A stretch of DNA of 64,000 nt from Candidatus Kryptonium sp. GTDB lineage: Bacteria > Bacteroidota > Ignavibacteria > Kryptoniales > Kryptoniaceae. Under the pieces are notes generated by a model. It was not told the origin of the DNA, made no database searches, and saw only the letters and a program-made list of their open reading frames with translations. Positions 62,664-64,000 of this stretch are shown in pieces (within the stretch, counting starts at the first letter, position 1; each line of letters begins with the position of its first letter). Where the stretch lies: positions 62,001-126,000 of the forward strand of contig JANXBN010000004.1 of NCBI GenBank assembly GCA_025060635.1, read 5' to 3'. The translations under genes were made by a program, and so were the position numbers.

Positions 62664-64000
62664 ATGGTAAAACTCAAATTCAAAAAAAGTTTTAATGAAT
62701 TAAAACCTGAAGAACTTAAATGGGCATGTCCCGTTGAAAAGTTACAATTTGAGACGACAAATGAAGTTGAACCACTTGAAGATATAATTGGGCAGGAAAG
62801 AGCTTTAAAGGCATTAAAGCTTGGGACTGAACTTTTCGCTCCAGGATATAACATATTTGTTTGTGGTCTAACGGGGACTGGACGAATGACGACGATAAAA
62901 CACATTCTAAAACAAATTTCACCCAAAGCACCACAAGCTCCTGACAGATGTTATGTTTATAACTTTAAAAATCCTGATGAACCGCGGCTTCTTGAGTTTC
63001 CTCGTGGACAGGCGATAATGTTTAAGCGAAATATGGAAGCAATGGTTTTCTATTTGAAACAAAAAATACCGAGAACGCTTGAGGATGAAAAATATATTGA
63101 AGCAAGAAATAAAATAATAGAAAAGTATCAGAGAAAGGAACAGGAGCTATTTCGTGAGTTTCAAAAGAAAGTTGAAAGCGAAAGGTTTGCGATTATAAAT
63201 ATGCAAATTGAAAATGTCGTTAGACCAAGCATTGTCCCGATCGTTGAAGGAAAGCCAATGCCGATAGAGCAGCTTTTCAATCTCGCAAAAGCTGGAAAAA
63301 TTCCAGAGGAGACAGTTCGTGAAATTCAACAGAAATATCTTGAGCTACAATCCGAAATGCAAGAGATTTTCAGAAAGGAGATGCTTCTTGCAAGAGAAAT
63401 GACAAGAGAGCTTGAGGAGCTTGAGCGTGAGGCGGTTAAGTCAATAATTGAAGGAATAATTGATGAGATCAAAGAACAGTTTAAAATACCTAAGGTTCAT
63501 GAGTATCTTGATGAAGTGAGGAAACATATCTTGAATAATCTTAACATTTTCAAAAAAGCATCTGACGAAGGCAAGTTATTGGTCCCGATTCCTGAACAAA
63601 AAGATGAAGCCGATCCATTTCTCCCGTATCGTGTTAATGTCATTCTTGATAATTCAGAGCAGGAAGGTGTGCCTGTTATAATAGAAACAACACCAACCTT
63701 TGCAAATATATTTGGAACTATTGAAAAAGTTTATGATTCCAGAGGTTTTTGGAGAACTGATTTTACAAAAATAAAAGCGGGATCTCTTCTTAAAGCAGAT
63801 GGAGGTTATCTCGTTTTGAACGCAAGGGACGCATTGAGTGAGCCTGGGGTGTGGAAGGCGCTTAAACGAACTCTTATACATAGAAAACTTGAAATCCAAC
63901 CGATTGATGTCTTTTTTCAAATAAGTTCAATATCGCTTAAGCCAGAGCCAATTGAGATAAATACAAAAATCATAATGCTTGGGGATCCTGAGCTTTATCA
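62664..64000 (+). CDS. AAA_32 / Lon-type ATP-dependent protease (3' partial)
   Basis: The frame opens at the ATG at 62664 and is still open at the window end, giving about 445 residues. EDIIGQERALKALKLGTELF near residue 40, Walker A-like GLTGTGRMTTIKH with arginine where lysine is usual, a long helical insert (about 110-310), and FANIFGTIEKVYDSRGFWRTDF followed by GSLLKADGGYLVLNARD match the AAA_32 type of Lon-family proteases. The GTGR variant is, as far as I recall, normal for this family. The serine protease domain lies beyond the window. It would degrade or process proteins in the cytoplasm. Confidence 0.87.
   Translation, partial: MVKLKFKKSFNELKPEELKWACPVEKLQFETTNEVEPLEDIIGQERALKALKLGTELFAPGYNIFVCGLTGTGRMTTIKHILKQISPKAPQAPDRCYVYNFKNPDEPRLLEFPRGQAIMFKRNMEAMVFYLKQKIPRTLEDEKYIEARNKIIEKYQRKEQELFREFQKKVESERFAIINMQIENVVRPSIVPIVEGKPMPIEQLFNLAKAGKIPEETVREIQQKYLELQSEMQEIFRKEMLLAREMTRELEELEREAVKSIIEGIIDEIKEQFKIPKVHEYLDEVRKHILNNLNIFKKASDEGKLLVPIPEQKDEADPFLPYRVNVILDNSEQEGVPVIIETTPTFANIFGTIEKVYDSRGFWRTDFTKIKAGSLLKADGGYLVLNARDALSEPGVWKALKRTLIHRKLEIQPIDVFFQISSISLKPEPIEINTKIIMLGDPELY

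Overview
The window reads as a chromosome segment of an AT-rich, Gram-negative bacterium of the FCB (Bacteroidota/Ignavibacteria/Kryptonia-like) group. Direct support: several secreted proteins end in a type IX secretion (T9SS) sorting domain with the YPNPFN motif, and there are PorV/PorQ-type and PorD-type (DUF4835) T9SS genes, a TonB-dependent receptor with an N-terminal carboxypeptidase-regulatory domain, LolA and sigma-54. A GH57 branching enzyme and a Kryptonia-like gene set hint at a thermophile, but that is inference. No insertion sequence, prophage, CRISPR array or rRNA was seen. One tRNA (Asp, GTC) is present.

Layout. 1-6802: an envelope module of four LPP20-type domains in three proteins, a CsgG-like protein, a DUF4384 protein and a caspase-fold protease joined to a predicted beta-barrel, with a DUF454 membrane protein and two strong terminators. 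6833-13321: a T9SS substrate, then housekeeping genes rsgA, ftsK, lolA, a YbhN-type flippase-like protein and tRNA-Asp. 13624-24916: a PQQ-type sugar dehydrogenase, then a long minus-strand run carrying a complete partner-switching module (two SpoIIE-type phosphatases, a STAS antagonist, an RsbW-type kinase), a T9SS subtilase, thiL, a YjbQ protein, a beta-propeller-like protein and a cation diffusion facilitator. 25022-40536: plus-strand genes including truA, GH57 branching enzyme, a sigma-54-type promoter ahead of DUF3109-rpoN-hslV-hslU, a membrane-anchored hendecad coiled-coil protein, a FemAB-like transferase, a flippase, fumC, an M24 peptidase, a solute:sodium symporter and a class A beta-lactamase-fold hydrolase.

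40746-54947: a four-gene outer-membrane/T9SS cluster (sorted propeller, TonB receptor, large sorted protein, PorV-like), FAH-family and class V PLP enzymes, then a minus-strand group with PorD-like, TPR, BFN nuclease, etfA, etfB and a small membrane protein. 55162-64000: an orphan barrel-like protein, potAB without potCD, a minus-strand purC-psd-pssA-purS cluster, a decayed hydroxylamine-oxidoreductase-like multiheme cytochrome, a cupin and the start of an AAA_32/Lon-type protease that runs off the window.

The best candidates for something not yet well described are the LPP20/CsgG/DUF4384/caspase-barrel module at the left end and the hendecad coiled-coil membrane protein at 32080. The most specific regulatory signal is the sigma-54-type promoter in front of the operon that contains rpoN itself. 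All calls come from reading the sequence by eye. No database search was run, so family names rest on recognised motifs and architecture.
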